Shown: one piece after another, positions 24,866 to 33,980 of the stretch
How the letters are laid out: each line of letters starts with the position of its first letter
Position numbering within the stretch: the stretch's first letter is position 1
Origin: Suilimivivens sp964614185
Lineage (GTDB): Bacteria; Bacillota; Clostridia; Lachnospirales; Lachnospiraceae
Assembly (NCBI GenBank): GCA_964614185.1
Contig: CAZTKJ010000030.1
Span: forward strand, 1-37,688
Length of the DNA stretch: 37,688 bases
Direction of reading: 5' to 3'
Notes under the pieces: model-generated
Told to the model about the DNA's origin: nothing
The model's database searches: none
What the model saw: only the letters and a program-made list of their open reading frames with translations
Translations under genes and position numbers: made by a program

Positions 24866-27800
24866 GTCACGTCCTTCGTGGACGTGTGAGTAGAAATTGC
24901 GCTACAGAATATTATGTCATGGTAATTACAACGTCACGTCCTTCGTGGACGTGTGAGTAGAAATTGGAAAGCAACCGGCAGATCTATCTGGAAAGGGCGT
25001 CACGTCCTTCGTGGACGTGTGAGTAGAAATGGCATGGAGGTTGCAATCCTGAAGGGAACTGGAAGTCACGTCCTTCGTGGACGTGTGAGTAGAAATAAAT
25101 GTTCCAATAGATTATGGTTATGCAATTTCGGTCACGTCCTTCGTGGACGTGTGAGTAGAAATCTGTCATGGATCCCCATTCACTTAGTATTTCATTAGTC
25201 ACGTCCTTCGTGGACGTGTGAGTAGAAATCTTCGCCTTTGTTTTTATTTTTTACGTACTTACAGTCACGTCCTTCGTGGACGTGTGAGTAGAAATAATTG
25301 AATACTGACGCGCCACTTGTGTATACGTTGTCACGTCCTTCGTGGACGTGTGAGTAGAAATCATCTGCTGGCTGAATCCGTCCAAATACTGAATCGTCAC
25401 GTCCTTCGTGGACGTGTGAGTAGAAATAGTACAATCACATTCACATATATACCAATTTCCACGTCACGTCCTTCGTGGACGTGTGAGTAGAAATAGTAAA
25501 CTAAATAAAGCGTTAAAGCCGCATCAGAAAGTCACGTCCTTCGTGGACGTGTGAGTAGAAATGCAGACGGATGGATATTTAAAAACCAAGTAGGTTGTCA
25601 CGTCCTTCGTGGACGTGTGAGTAGAAATACGGAGGCATCAGAAGACTTAAGCGCGGCACAGGCGTCACGTCCTTCGTGGACGTGTGAGTAGAAATACTTT
25701 CCTTTAAATGCTGGAAAAAGTAATTTCTGTCACGTCCTTCGTGGACGTGTGAGTAGAAATTTCAGAAAGGCTGTATTTTTATAATTTCAGGGCGTCACGT
25801 CCTTCGTGGACGTGTGAGTAGAAATTTGCTACGCCTGTTAATGTAGAACTTTCTTTTAGGTCACGTCCTTCGTGGACGTGTGAGTAGAAATAAAACGGTT
25901 ATCAGCTACGAAACAAGACTGCCGGAGTCACGTCCTTCGTGGACGTGTGAGTAGAAATTTGGGGTAACAGATAATTCCGTTAAGACGGTTTTGTCACGTC
26001 CTTCGTGGACGTGTGAGTAGAAATTGGCAGTGCCACGAAAATATAAAACTGACGGGAAGTCACGTCCTTCGTGGACGTGTGAGTAGAAATCTATATCGTT
26101 TTCTATCTCGTGGATCACTTCTTTGTCACGTCCTTCGTGGACGTGTGAGTAGAAATGCTAAATTATAAACGTATCTAACCGCACACAAAGTGTCACGTCC
26201 TTCGTGGACGTGTGAGTAGAAATCATAATAGAAACAATCTGTGGACGTACAGTACCAGTCACGTCCTTCGTGGACGTGTGAGTAGAAATCATGATTTATA
26301 TTTCAAAGAAAAAGACGTCTAGTGTCACGTCCTTCGTGGACGTGTGAGTAGAAATCAAAAAGAAATAGACGAAATTCCATTTTGCGCATGTCACGTCCTT
26401 CGTGGACGTGTGAGTAGAAATTCAATACAGTAACAATGAGATTGCTTAGACTGCGGTCACGTCCTTCGTGGACGTGTGAGTAGAAATTTGCACAAGCGTC
26501 TGCCATTGCGTGCTTTGCCATGTCACGTCCTTCGTGGACGTGTGAGTAGAAATTAGAACAATTGTTCTATTATGTATTTCAATTCCGGTCACGTCCTTCG
26601 TGGACGTGTGAGTAGAAATAAGCCGATATCAACTATCTGGTAATCTACGCCTGTCACGTCCTTCGTGGACGTGTGAGTAGAAATAAAAATGATGTTACCA
26701 GTCCGTATCTGTTGGATCGTCACGTCCTTCGTGGACGTGTGAGTAGAAATCCTTACAATAGGACAGGCAAGTGGTACATTGCCGTCACGTCCTTCGTGGA
26801 CGTGTGAGTAGAAATATTTCCACCTTTTAGTAGGGAAGTTGGCAGACAGGTCACGTCCTTCGTGGACGTGTGAGTAGAAATAGGATAAACAACAGACGCA
26901 AAATTACGCACACGATTGTCACGTCCTTCGTGGACGTGTGAGTAGAAATCTCTGGGTAGAGGGTGTCAAGGTGCCATTTGAAGGTCACGTCCTTCGTGGA
27001 CGTGTGAGTAGAAATATCCAGAGAATCAGTAAGATTGATGGAGGAAGATGTCACGTCCTTCGTGGACGTGTGAGTAGAAATCCTGCAGAACAAACAGGAA
27101 GAGCTGACAACATAGTCACGTCCTTCGTGGACGTGTGAGTAGAAATGACATAAATTGTATGTCTGGTGCCAGCTGGTACGTCACGTCCTTCGTGGACGTG
27201 TGAGTAGAAATCAGAAAGGAGGAATGCCAATTATGTCGGTAACAGTCACGTCCTTCGTGGACGTGTGAGTAGAAATTCTGTTTCTGACGTGGTAGTGCTT
27301 CATCAGAACGTCACGTCCTTCGTGGACGTGTGAGTAGAAATGCCATATAGATCTGTAGACAGATAACGGCTGTCTGTCACGTCCTTCGTGGACGTGTGAG
27401 TAGAAATCCACATTGTGACAAATGTGAAAGTTGCATACTGGTCACGTCCTTCGTGGACGTGTGAGTAGAAATAGCTAATTTAGTGATATAATTAAGGACG
27501 TTTTTGTCACGTCCTTCGTGGACGTGTGAGTAGAAATCGGATCAGTTTTAATCCATTCAAACAGGTTGACCGTCACGTCCTTCGTGGACGTGTGAGTAGA
27601 AATCATCTATCACCATTTATACATACTTACAGATTTTGTCACGTCCTTCGTGGACGTGTGAGTAGAAATGCCTATTAACTTTGCTTCATCCATAAGGGCG
27701 GTGTCACGTCCTTCGTGGACGTGTGAGTAGAAATGCACCGCCTCCGCCGGCAAAGTTGTCTACCATTGTCACGTCCTTCGTGGACGTGTGAGTAGAAATT

Positions 27801-29051
27801 GTCTGTAACATAATAAAGCGGCCTGAATCTATGTCACGTCCTTCGTGGACGTGTGAGTAGAAATACAAAAGCTGCTTCCGAAAGGGCAAGCAGCCGGGGT
27901 CACGTCCTTCGTGGACGTGTGAGTAGAAATTATGGTCACAAGGCCGAACCTGTCGCGTGCCGTAGTCACGTCCTTCGTGGACGTGTGAGTAGAAATCAAC
28001 AATTTACAGGGAAAAGAGGATGTTCAGATTGTCACGTCCTTCGTGGACGTGTGAGTAGAAATAGATATTATGAAGGCGAACATGATATAAAAAACTGTCA
28101 CGTCCTTCGTGGACGTGTGAGTAGAAATATCAAGAAGAAGATCGCAATTTCGGACGAGCAGCGTCACGTCCTTCGTGGACGTGTGAGTAGAAATTGACAG
28201 AAGCAATGCGTCCACGCTGCAGACGGCGGGTCACGTCCTTCGTGGACGTGTGAGTAGAAATGTAGCAGATGCCTTTAAGTATTCTGATACTATTAGTCAC
28301 GTCCTTCGTGGACGTGTGAGTAGAAATCGTCAAAGAAGGTAACTATGTCGGTGGAGCAGCGGTCACGTCCTTCGTGGACGTGTGAGTAGAAATGCTCATG
28401 TCCTCAATGCCCTGTTCGTCACAGAACGTCACGTCCTTCGTGGACGTGTGAGTAGAAATTCCTCTAAGCGGTTCAAGATCGGGGTTTTCGGCGTCACGTC
28501 CTTCGTGGACGTGTGAGTAGAAATGGAAGATCAGTCGCGTAATTGTTAATGATTGCAGGTCACGTCCTTCGTGGACGTGTGAGTAGAAATTTTCATACAT
28601 ATCAATGCATTCCTGCAATGTTACCGTCACGTCCTTCGTGGACGTGTGAGTAGAAATAGCAGCGTAAAGCTAGGAAACAAATTGTTGGTACGTCATGTCC
28701 TTCGTGGACGTGTGAGTAGAAATCAAGCACAGTAATAACAACATCTAACGCACTAAAGTCACGTCCTTCGTGGACGTGTGAGTAGAAATCACTGCATTAT
28801 CTGTGCTTGCGCCGAAATCACCGGTCACGTCCTTCGTGGACGTGTGAGTAGAAATAGTCTATACAGGGAACGAAAATAATGGGATCTTGTCACGTCCTTC
28901 GTGGACGTGTGAGTAGAAATTGCCAATACAAAGGCAAAAAAACGTCAATTGTGGTCACGTCCTTCGTGGACGTGTGAGTAGAAATTCGGATGAACGCTTT
29001 GTTCATATGATTGCGGAATGTCACGTCTTGTATGGGTATATGAACAAAAAT
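24866..29051 (+). CRISPR. Type I-C CRISPR array: 64 repeats, 63 spacers
   Basis: I counted 64 repeat starts from 24866 to 29020 at 65-68 bp intervals. The 32-nt repeat has stem CACGTCC with GGACGTG, loop TTCGT, and ends with the 11-nt handle TGAGTAGAAAT. Spacers are 33-36 nt. All repeats look identical except the one at 28692 (C to T at position 5, still pairing as G-U) and the last at 29020-29051, which keeps GTCACGTC but has about 11 differences. The decayed last repeat marks the trailer end, so the leader end is at 24866 and transcription is on the plus strand. Periodic open frames in the array are artefacts of the repeat. Confidence 0.98.
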
Positions 29052-29090
29052 CTCATACTGTTCTTTTCAGCTGGTGGGCATATGAGATTT
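29048..29090 (+). terminator. Inverted repeat at the array's trailer end
   Basis: AAATCTCATA (29048-29057) pairs perfectly with TATGAGATTT (29081-29090), overlapping the degenerate last repeat, and is followed by AATTCTTT. It may terminate the pre-crRNA. From 29091 to 29520 I see no gene or other clear structure. Confidence 0.45.
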
Positions 29091-29520
29091 AATTCTTTGA
29101 CTCGCTGTTGATCTTTGAGGACAGTTTTCTGAACAGCACCATAGCTGTCCATGATGCTGCATTGGGATAAATTAAGCTCTGTAAGCCTTATGGATGCTTA
29201 ATACTTGGGAATAACGGTGATTTCCTTGGAAAGGGAACTTTGATTTTTGAAGTTTTGACAGGCAATGTGTTTTACTCCGGATTATTTATTGTATTTTGCA
29301 TTTTTCCAATTCAGTTAATAATATATGCTTGTTTATGCATTTTATATTTGCTTTCATACCCCTACATTGCAACAAAGTTGAGTAGTGGTTCCTTTAATTG
29401 CTTTTTGCTCTTCTGAGACACTTAGAGTAGGTTTATTGATCCTCTAGTAGCTCCCTCCCTTTCTGAAGAATTAATAAAAAGAGTACCAGACATTGCTGTA
29501 TGATACAAGATATCAAAATA

Positions 29521-29745
29521 TTATAACTTACTATATTCACATTTCCCACATATCTTCCGTGCTTCCTCGATATCCTTAACTTCTGATAGTTCAGGTGTAG
29601 AAGATACCGCGAAGTACCGATTTAAGCACATGAGTGAATCGTAACACAAATTTGGATCAATTATCCTTTTATACACCGGACACATATGATCTGCATTATA
29701 ATCTAACTTACTGGATATATTTATTACCTCTAACATTTTTATCAT
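29521..29745 (-). CDS. Small cysteine-rich protein, 74 aa
   Basis: The product contains CPVYKRIIDPNLCYDSLMCLNRYF and ends ARKICGKCEYSKL. The pattern CPVY...DLCYD...C...CxxCEYS looks like a small clostridial family with a likely metal site, but I cannot name it. The start at 29745 follows TGGTGAGAAA (minus strand); ATG 29736 is an alternative. It faces the CRISPR array's trailer end. Confidence 0.55.
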   Translation of the reverse strand: MIKMLEVINISSKLDYNADHMCPVYKRIIDPNLCYDSLMCLNRYFAVSSTPELSEVKDIEEARKICGKCEYSKL

Positions 29746-29907
29746 TTTCTCACCAAGTAGGGTTTTATATATTTCATGCTGCCTTGAATTAAAATATTAA
29801 CTTATTACCATCTGCTTTGAAGACTGAGTTTCGGATTCCCAGCTATATTGGTAGTGTGGTAAAACAGATAGAAGGAATTAATATTTACACTGACCTTAGG
29901 TTTTTTC

Positions 29908-30066
29908 TTAGAGATATTTTTCCATCCATTTGTTTGCATGCTCCATCATATCCTGCATGGTTGTATGAGTAGAAATAATGTTCCTTAGACTTCTATTGAC
30001 ATAAATCGTTGTTATGGTCACTTCTGAAGAATAGGGAATGGCAAAATATATGTCTGGAATTTTAAG
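29908..30066 (-). pseudogene. Decayed coding-like frame
   Basis: An open frame of about 52 codons without a start reads IPDIYFAIPYSSEVTITTIYVNRSLRNIISTH and ends QDMMEHANKWMEKYL before a TAA. It looks protein-like and may be the C-terminal remnant of a lost gene; the family is not recognised. The repeat-like sequence at 29945-29976 lies inside it, on the other strand. Confidence 0.3.
29945..29976 (+). repeat. Degenerate CRISPR-repeat-like sequence with intact handle
   Basis: Aligned without gaps to the 32-nt array repeat, 24 positions agree, including the whole 11-nt handle TGAGTAGAAAT (29966-29976). The stem is weakened: CATATCC (29947-29953) against GGTTGTA (29959-29965) makes five pairs of seven. 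It is 0.9 kb beyond the array in the same orientation. It overlaps a minus-strand coding-like frame, so chance similarity is possible. Confidence 0.4.
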
Positions 30067-30087
30067 CTAATCCCTTTTTTATGAAAA

Positions 30088-30363
30088 TCAAATAAATTCT
30101 ACTTCATCAGATTTTATTTCGGTAATCTTAACTCCTATTGTTGAAGGCATATCATAGGCTATATCATATTGGTACTTCTTTTCATCAATTAGGATAAAAT
30201 CGGCATTTTTTTCAAGAATATCGCTATCAAGAGTAAGCAATATCATATTATTAAGTTTTAATTTACTCTTTACTTTCATAATAATTTTTAAACTTCTCAT
30301 TATATCATTCCAATTGATTTTTGGTTTGCTCACTTTTCTAGGATATAATATTTCTTTTAGCAT
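30088..30363 (-). CDS. Hypothetical protein, up to 91 aa
   Basis: The product is basic in its first half (RSLKIIMKVKSKLKLNN) and acidic at its end (ITEIKSDEVEFI), with ILLTLDSDILEKNADFILIDEKKYQYDIAYD in between. I do not recognise it and see no signal or membrane segment. No ribosome site precedes ATG 30363; ATG 30300 has a weak GGAA. It may be a small real gene or a fragment. Confidence 0.4.
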   Translation of the reverse strand: MLKEILYPRKVSKPKINWNDIMRSLKIIMKVKSKLKLNNMILLTLDSDILEKNADFILIDEKKYQYDIAYDMPSTIGVKITEIKSDEVEFI

Positions 30364-30609
30364 GGCAATATATATTTATTGTTTGTCGTTTTTTACTATA
30401 GCTATTGCAGCCCTTTGCTGTTTCTGTGGCTCTATTTTGCTTTTTATTTCAGCTTCTTTTGAAATATTGGGTAGATCACTTACAGAGAAATTTAGAATTA
30501 AATAATATTGGGCACATTCAATAGAGTTCTTGCCTTCGTATAGAAAATAAATTTATCATTTGAAAATATTTTATAGAGCTGTCCATTTTTTAGAGTTATT
30601 TGTTTTTAC

Positions 30610-30641
30610 TTAACAAGTATGCAATAGAGTGCTGTTATTAC
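30610..30641 (+). promoter_or_regulatory. Candidate promoter of the small toxin-like gene
   Basis: TTAACA (30610-30615) is followed by an extended -10 TGT-TATTAC (30633-30641). The spacing to the hexamer is long (20 bp), so the extended -10 would carry most of the weight. Confidence 0.35.
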
Positions 30642-30665
30642 ATATAGAGGAAAGGAGAAAAGCCA

Positions 30666-30785
30666 ATGTCACATAAGAAAAAGCGAAAACAAAGAGAGCG
30701 AATCGCAAAGCTGATAATACAACTGCTAGTCGCAATAGCAAGTGTAATATCTTCAATAGCAGCTTTGATTCTCGCCCTCAAATAG
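30666..30785 (+). CDS. 39-aa membrane peptide, type I toxin-like
   Basis: A strong ribosome site AAAGGAGAAA precedes ATG 30666. The 39-residue peptide has a basic head (MSHKKKRKQRERIAK) and one hydrophobic helix (LIIQLLVAIASVISSIAALILAL) ending in K. This layout is typical of small Gram-positive type I toxins and holin-like toxins. A nested hairpin with a GAAA loop follows (30788-30820), as is common in stable toxin mRNAs. An antisense RNA partner is not identified. It is too short to be found by length-limited gene callers. Confidence 0.55.
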   Translation: MSHKKKRKQRERIAKLIIQLLVAIASVISSIAALILALK

Positions 30786-30787
30786 CT

Positions 30788-30820
30788 AAGAACAGGGGAA
30801 GGAAACTTCCCTTACTTCTT
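30788..30820. repeat. Nested hairpin with GAAA tetraloop after toxin-like gene
   Basis: GGGAAG (30796-30801), loop GAAA, CTTCCC (30806-30811), with an outer stem AAGAA (30788-30792) and TTCTT (30816-30820). A-run, not T-run, follows, so it is a weak intrinsic terminator at best. Confidence 0.5.
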
Positions 30821-30855
30821 AAAAAAATCTTATCACATTGGTTAGTAAATGTAAA

Positions 30856-31032
30856 ATGAAAAAAACTTTTTTGTGTGCCGCAACCTTAGTTTTTACAATC
30901 ATTATTGCTTTCTGCTTTAACTGGATCCGTCCTGCCACTGTTGCAGTATTTGTTATTGCAGTCATTACCCTTAGTATTACCATCAAAGAAATAAGGAGTA
31001 CAATTCATGAAATTAAAAGAGATACGGATTGA
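30856..31032 (+). CDS. Small two-helix membrane protein, 58 aa
   Basis: The product has two hydrophobic segments (about residues 5-22, TFLCAATLVFTIIIAFCF, and 26-43, ATVAVFVIAVITLSITI) and a charged tail KEIRSTIHEIKRDTD. Start ATG 30856 has no clear ribosome site; TTG 30838 is in frame. Its last 26 bases overlap the XRE regulator gene, suggesting a coupled pair. Function unknown. Confidence 0.5.
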   Translation: MKKTFLCAATLVFTIIIAFCFNWIRPATVAVFVIAVITLSITIKEIRSTIHEIKRDTD

Positions 31033-31180
31033 GAAAGGCCTTTCTGTTCCCAAACTGGCGGAATTAAGCGGTGTCACTAGACGTACCATCCAGGACATTG
31101 AAAAGCTAGGTGACTGTTTAGTTTCTACCCTCATCAAACTATCTGAGGTACTTGAAGTTTTTATTGATGAATTATTATAA
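31007..31180 (+). CDS. Small XRE-family HTH regulator, 57 aa
   Basis: ATG 31007 follows AAGGAG (30993-30998) at 8 nt. The 57 residues are almost exactly one helix-turn-helix of the XRE/Cro type: MKLKEIRIEKGLSVPKLAEL, then SGVTRRTIQDIEKLGD, then STLIKLSEVLEVFIDELL. It is too short for many gene callers. It overlaps the membrane peptide gene upstream and would regulate it or nearby genes. Confidence 0.8.
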   Translation: MKLKEIRIEKGLSVPKLAELSGVTRRTIQDIEKLGDCLVSTLIKLSEVLEVFIDELL

Positions 31181-31622
31181 TAATATGGCAGAATGTGCAA
31201 ATTATATTTATTTTTAATAAGTTATTATGCTATTTTATAGGTAGGTATTTTTAAAAGCGTATGATGAAATCTGAGTCTCATGCTATAGTAGTCATCTCTT
31301 ATTTTATTTATAGTCTAATCTATGTTATAGTTGCTATGTCATGTTTTGCGTAGAGGTATAGTAGAAATGTAATAGAACAACATTTGAAAGCTGACTGGAT
31401 GAAAAGTAGATGATGGAAATAAGTTTTAAAAAGAAATTATAGAACTCAAAACATATTCGAATAAAGTAAAAGGCAGCAATAGGCATGGCTTATGCTATGA
31501 GTAAAATGATACTATATGGAATTAGAGGAACGCTTGCCAATGTTATGGTAGGATGAATTTAGGATGTAGCAAGTGATGTGATGAAATGAGGATGACAACA
31601 GCCTATGAAAAGGAGATTTAAA
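31181..31622 (+). other. Gap with decayed CRISPR-repeat-like sequence at 31338-31368
   Basis: This 442-base stretch has no supported gene. At 31338-31368 the sequence aligns to the array repeat with 24 of 32 positions equal and one gap, beginning GTCA and ending AGTAGAAAT; four of the seven substitutions are C-to-T or G-to-A. The stem is lost, so it could not be processed. It may be a relic repeat or chance. Confidence 0.25.
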
Positions 31623-31784
31623 ATGACAATAGAACTGTTTGATAGGATTTAGGAATATACGGATGAAATGCAGTCAGGCAATGAAGCTCTTGCGGAAGCA
31701 TTTGTCAGGGTGAGGAATAATGAATGCGATCCTTCAATTGTAAAAATGCTTGTGAAATTTTATTTTGAGAGGTATAAAAAGTGA
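31623..31784 (+). pseudogene. Small gene with internal stop
   Basis: After AAAAGGAGA, ATG 31623 opens MTIELFDRI, then TAG at codon 9, then continues in frame EYTDEMQSGNEALAEAFVRVRNNECDPSIVKMLVKFYFERYKK to a TGA. The coding-quality second part shows a recent nonsense mutation (or sequencing error). The stop overlaps the start of the next broken gene. Family unknown. Confidence 0.55.
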
Positions 31785-32007
31785 GTATTAAGTTACCGAA
31801 ATGTGATTTGTGTAAGCATTATCATGAAAACATAAAAGATAAAATGTGCTGTGATGTCTTTCCAGAAGGAATTCCCCCGAAAAAATAACATGGGACGATG
31901 AAAATGTAGAATGTGCAAACGGAATCAAATATGAAGATGAGGAGGAAGAACGCAAAGAATTTATTTCTGATCCGGACAGTATTTTTGCTAAAGTGCACCT
32001 TATTTAA
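31781..32007 (+). pseudogene. Small cysteine-rich gene with homopolymer frameshift
   Basis: From GTG 31781 the frame reads VSIKLPKCDLCKHYHENIKDKMCCDVFPEGIPPKK and stops in CCCCCGAAAAAATAA. One extra A in the A6 run gives PPKKITWDDENVECANGIKYEDEEEE and on to a TAA at 32005-32007. CxxCKHY...CDxFPEGIP...CxNGIKYE resembles a small clostridial cysteine-rich family I cannot name. The indel in a homopolymer could be mutation, phase variation or sequencing error. Confidence 0.6.
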
Positions 32008-32037
32008 AATTATAATGAAATGATTTAGGTAAAGAAA

Positions 32038-32061
32038 ACAGTCAAATTGGCTGTCTTTTTT
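32038..32061 (+). terminator. Intrinsic terminator
   Basis: ACAGTC pairs with GGCTGT (32038-32054, one G-T wobble, loop AAATT) and is followed by CTTTTTT (32055-32061). It closes the small broken operon before guaA. The rest up to 32306 shows nothing I can name. Confidence 0.75.
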
Positions 32062-32306
32062 ATATGTTTGCCTGAATAACTGTGAAGATAAATAAACTGC
32101 GCGAAAATATACCCTTGCAGAATGGGATATAAACATCTGTATCACAGCGAAGTTATTGCATATAAAAACAGTGTGATGGAAAGAAAAAGAGGATGAAACA
32201 GTTAAAAGGAGAAGAGTTCTGCTTTGAAAATAAAGGATCATGATGACATGAATGAGAGCATGAAGGGATTCATTAAATGAAAGAATTGAGAAAATATAAT
32301 AATATT

Positions 32307-32336
32307 TTGACAAGGATTTAGGATATCTATTATAAT
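32307..32336 (+). promoter_or_regulatory. Promoter of guaA
   Basis: Consensus TTGACA (32307-32312) and consensus TATAAT (32331-32336), 18 bp apart, put the start near 32343, about 48 nt before guaA. That leader is too short for a purine riboswitch. Confidence 0.8.
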
Positions 32337-32390
32337 AGAAAAAATTCTTATGCAAAAGAGCTGTGAAGAAGGCAGCTGGGAGAGGACATT

Positions 32391-33932
32391 ATGGAGAGAG
32401 AAATGGTCATAGTACTTGACTTCGGCGGTCAATACAATCAATTGATTGCCAGAAGAGTCAGGGAATGTCATGTATATTGTGAAGTGCATCCCTGTACGAT
32501 CAGCTTGGAGCAGATTAAAGAGATGAATCCGAAGGGCATTATTTTTACCGGAGGACCGAACAGCGTTTATGGCGAGGATTCTCCCCGCTATTCTAAAGAA
32601 ATTTTTGAACTGGGAGTTCCGATTCTGGGCATCTGTTATGGCTCTCAGCTTATGGCATATCTGTTGGGCGGAAGCGTGAAGACGGCGCCTGTCAGCGAAT
32701 ATGGTAAGACGGAAGTTAATGTGGACAAGTCTTCTATACTCTTTGGCGATGTATCTGAAAAGACAATCTGCTGGATGAGTCACACCGATTATATTGAAAA
32801 AGCACCGGAGGATTTCAAAGTAACTGCACATACGCCGGTATGTCCGGTGGCGGCAATGGAAAATGCGGGGAGAAAGCTTTATGCAGTTCAGTTCCATCCT
32901 GAGGTTATGCATACCCAGGAAGGTATGAAGATGCTTTCCAACTTTGTATATCAGGTTTGCAGATGCAAAGGTGACTGGCGTATGGATGCCTTTGTAGAGA
33001 CCACAATCGCACAGATTCGTGAAAAAATTGGAAGCGGCAGAGTACTTTGTGCACTTTCCGGCGGCGTGGATTCTTCTGTGGCGGCAGTCCTTTTGGCAAA
33101 GGCAGTGGGGAAACAGCTTACCTGCGTTTTCGTAGACCATGGACTTCTTAGAAAAGATGAAGGCGATGAGGTAGAGGCGGTATTTGGACCCAAGGGACCT
33201 TATGATCTGAACTTTATCCGTGTCAATGCCCAGAAGCGTTTTTATGGAAAGCTTGCCGGTGTGACGGAGCCGGAGGCAAAGCGGAAGATCATCGGTGAGG
33301 AATTTATCCGTGTCTTTGAGGAAGAAGCAAAAAAGATCGGCACGGTGGACTTTTTGGTACAGGGAACCATTTATCCCGATGTGATCGAGAGCGGCCTTGG
33401 AAAAAGCGCTGTGATCAAATCCCATCACAATGTAGGGGGGCTTCCGGATTATGTTGATTTCAAGGAAATTATTGAGCCATTAAGGTTGCTATTTAAGGAT
33501 GAAGTGCGTAAGGCTGGACTGGAGCTTGGCATTCCGGAATATCTGGTAAACCGGCAGCCTTTCCCGGGACCGGGGCTTGGTGTCCGGATTGTAGGGGAGG
33601 TAACTGCCGAGAAGGTTCGAATCGTACAGGAAGCGGATGCGATTTACAGGGAAGAAATTGCAAAGGCTGGTGTGGACAAAGGCCTTGGACAGTACTTTGC
33701 AGCGCTTTCCAATATGCGGAGCGTAGGAGTTATGGGGGATGAAAGGACTTATGATTATGCAGTTGTGCTCCGTGCAGTTAATACCTCTGACTTTATGACA
33801 GCGGAAGCGGCACAGATTCCGTGGGAAGTACTCAGTGTAGTGACAAGCAGGATCGTGAATGAGGTGAAGGGGATCAATCGGGTACTCTATGACTGCACCG
33901 GGAAACCCCCGGCGACAATCGAAATTGAATAA
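32391..33932 (+). CDS. guaA: GMP synthase (glutamine-hydrolysing)
   Basis: The 513-residue enzyme makes GMP from XMP, ATP and glutamine in purine synthesis. The class I glutaminase domain (about 1-190) has GICYGSQ with the catalytic cysteine and FHPEV with the catalytic histidine and glutamate. The ATP pyrophosphatase domain has the P-loop LSGGVDSSV, and the C-terminal dimerisation domain contains RQPFPGPGLGVR and ends KPPATIEIE. Length is standard. GGGAGAGGA precedes ATG 32391. It is a chromosomal housekeeping gene, marking the right limit of the accessory region. Confidence 0.97.
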   Translation: MEREMVIVLDFGGQYNQLIARRVRECHVYCEVHPCTISLEQIKEMNPKGIIFTGGPNSVYGEDSPRYSKEIFELGVPILGICYGSQLMAYLLGGSVKTAPVSEYGKTEVNVDKSSILFGDVSEKTICWMSHTDYIEKAPEDFKVTAHTPVCPVAAMENAGRKLYAVQFHPEVMHTQEGMKMLSNFVYQVCRCKGDWRMDAFVETTIAQIREKIGSGRVLCALSGGVDSSVAAVLLAKAVGKQLTCVFVDHGLLRKDEGDEVEAVFGPKGPYDLNFIRVNAQKRFYGKLAGVTEPEAKRKIIGEEFIRVFEEEAKKIGTVDFLVQGTIYPDVIESGLGKSAVIKSHHNVGGLPDYVDFKEIIEPLRLLFKDEVRKAGLELGIPEYLVNRQPFPGPGLGVRIVGEVTAEKVRIVQEADAIYREEIAKAGVDKGLGQYFAALSNMRSVGVMGDERTYDYAVVLRAVNTSDFMTAEAAQIPWEVLSVVTSRIVNEVKGINRVLYDCTGKPPATIEIE

Positions 33933-33980
33933 AGTATATTGTTTAAATAAATGCAACTTTTACTCCAAAGGGTTTGTGCA

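Noticed and set aside
24953..28630. Many open frames of 60-115 codons on both strands across the array, with repeated ISTHTSTKDVT, FYSHVHEGRD or HVLRGRVSRN
   Set aside because: They are translations of the CRISPR repeat in different frames; spacers keep the frame open by chance.
30362..30505. Plus-strand hydrophobic frame (MAIYIYCLSFFTIAIAALCCF...)
   Set aside because: No ribosome site, overlaps the start of the minus-strand frame at a shared CATG, and AT-rich sequence gives hydrophobic frames easily. It could still be a small membrane peptide.
30610..30665. Idea that the repeat-like sequences at 29945 or 31338 guide Cascade to the toxin-like gene's promoter (CreTA-like pair)
   Set aside because: Bases after 29976 have no match there; bases after 31368 match only six consecutive seed positions with no usable flanking triplet, which is chance level.
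32337..32390. Purine riboswitch before guaA
   Set aside because: The predicted leader is only about 48 nt and shows no three-way-junction aptamer.
32238..33428. Minus-strand open frame of 396 codons opposite guaA
   Set aside because: It is a shadow of guaA codons; the plus-strand product is a full, conserved GMP synthase.
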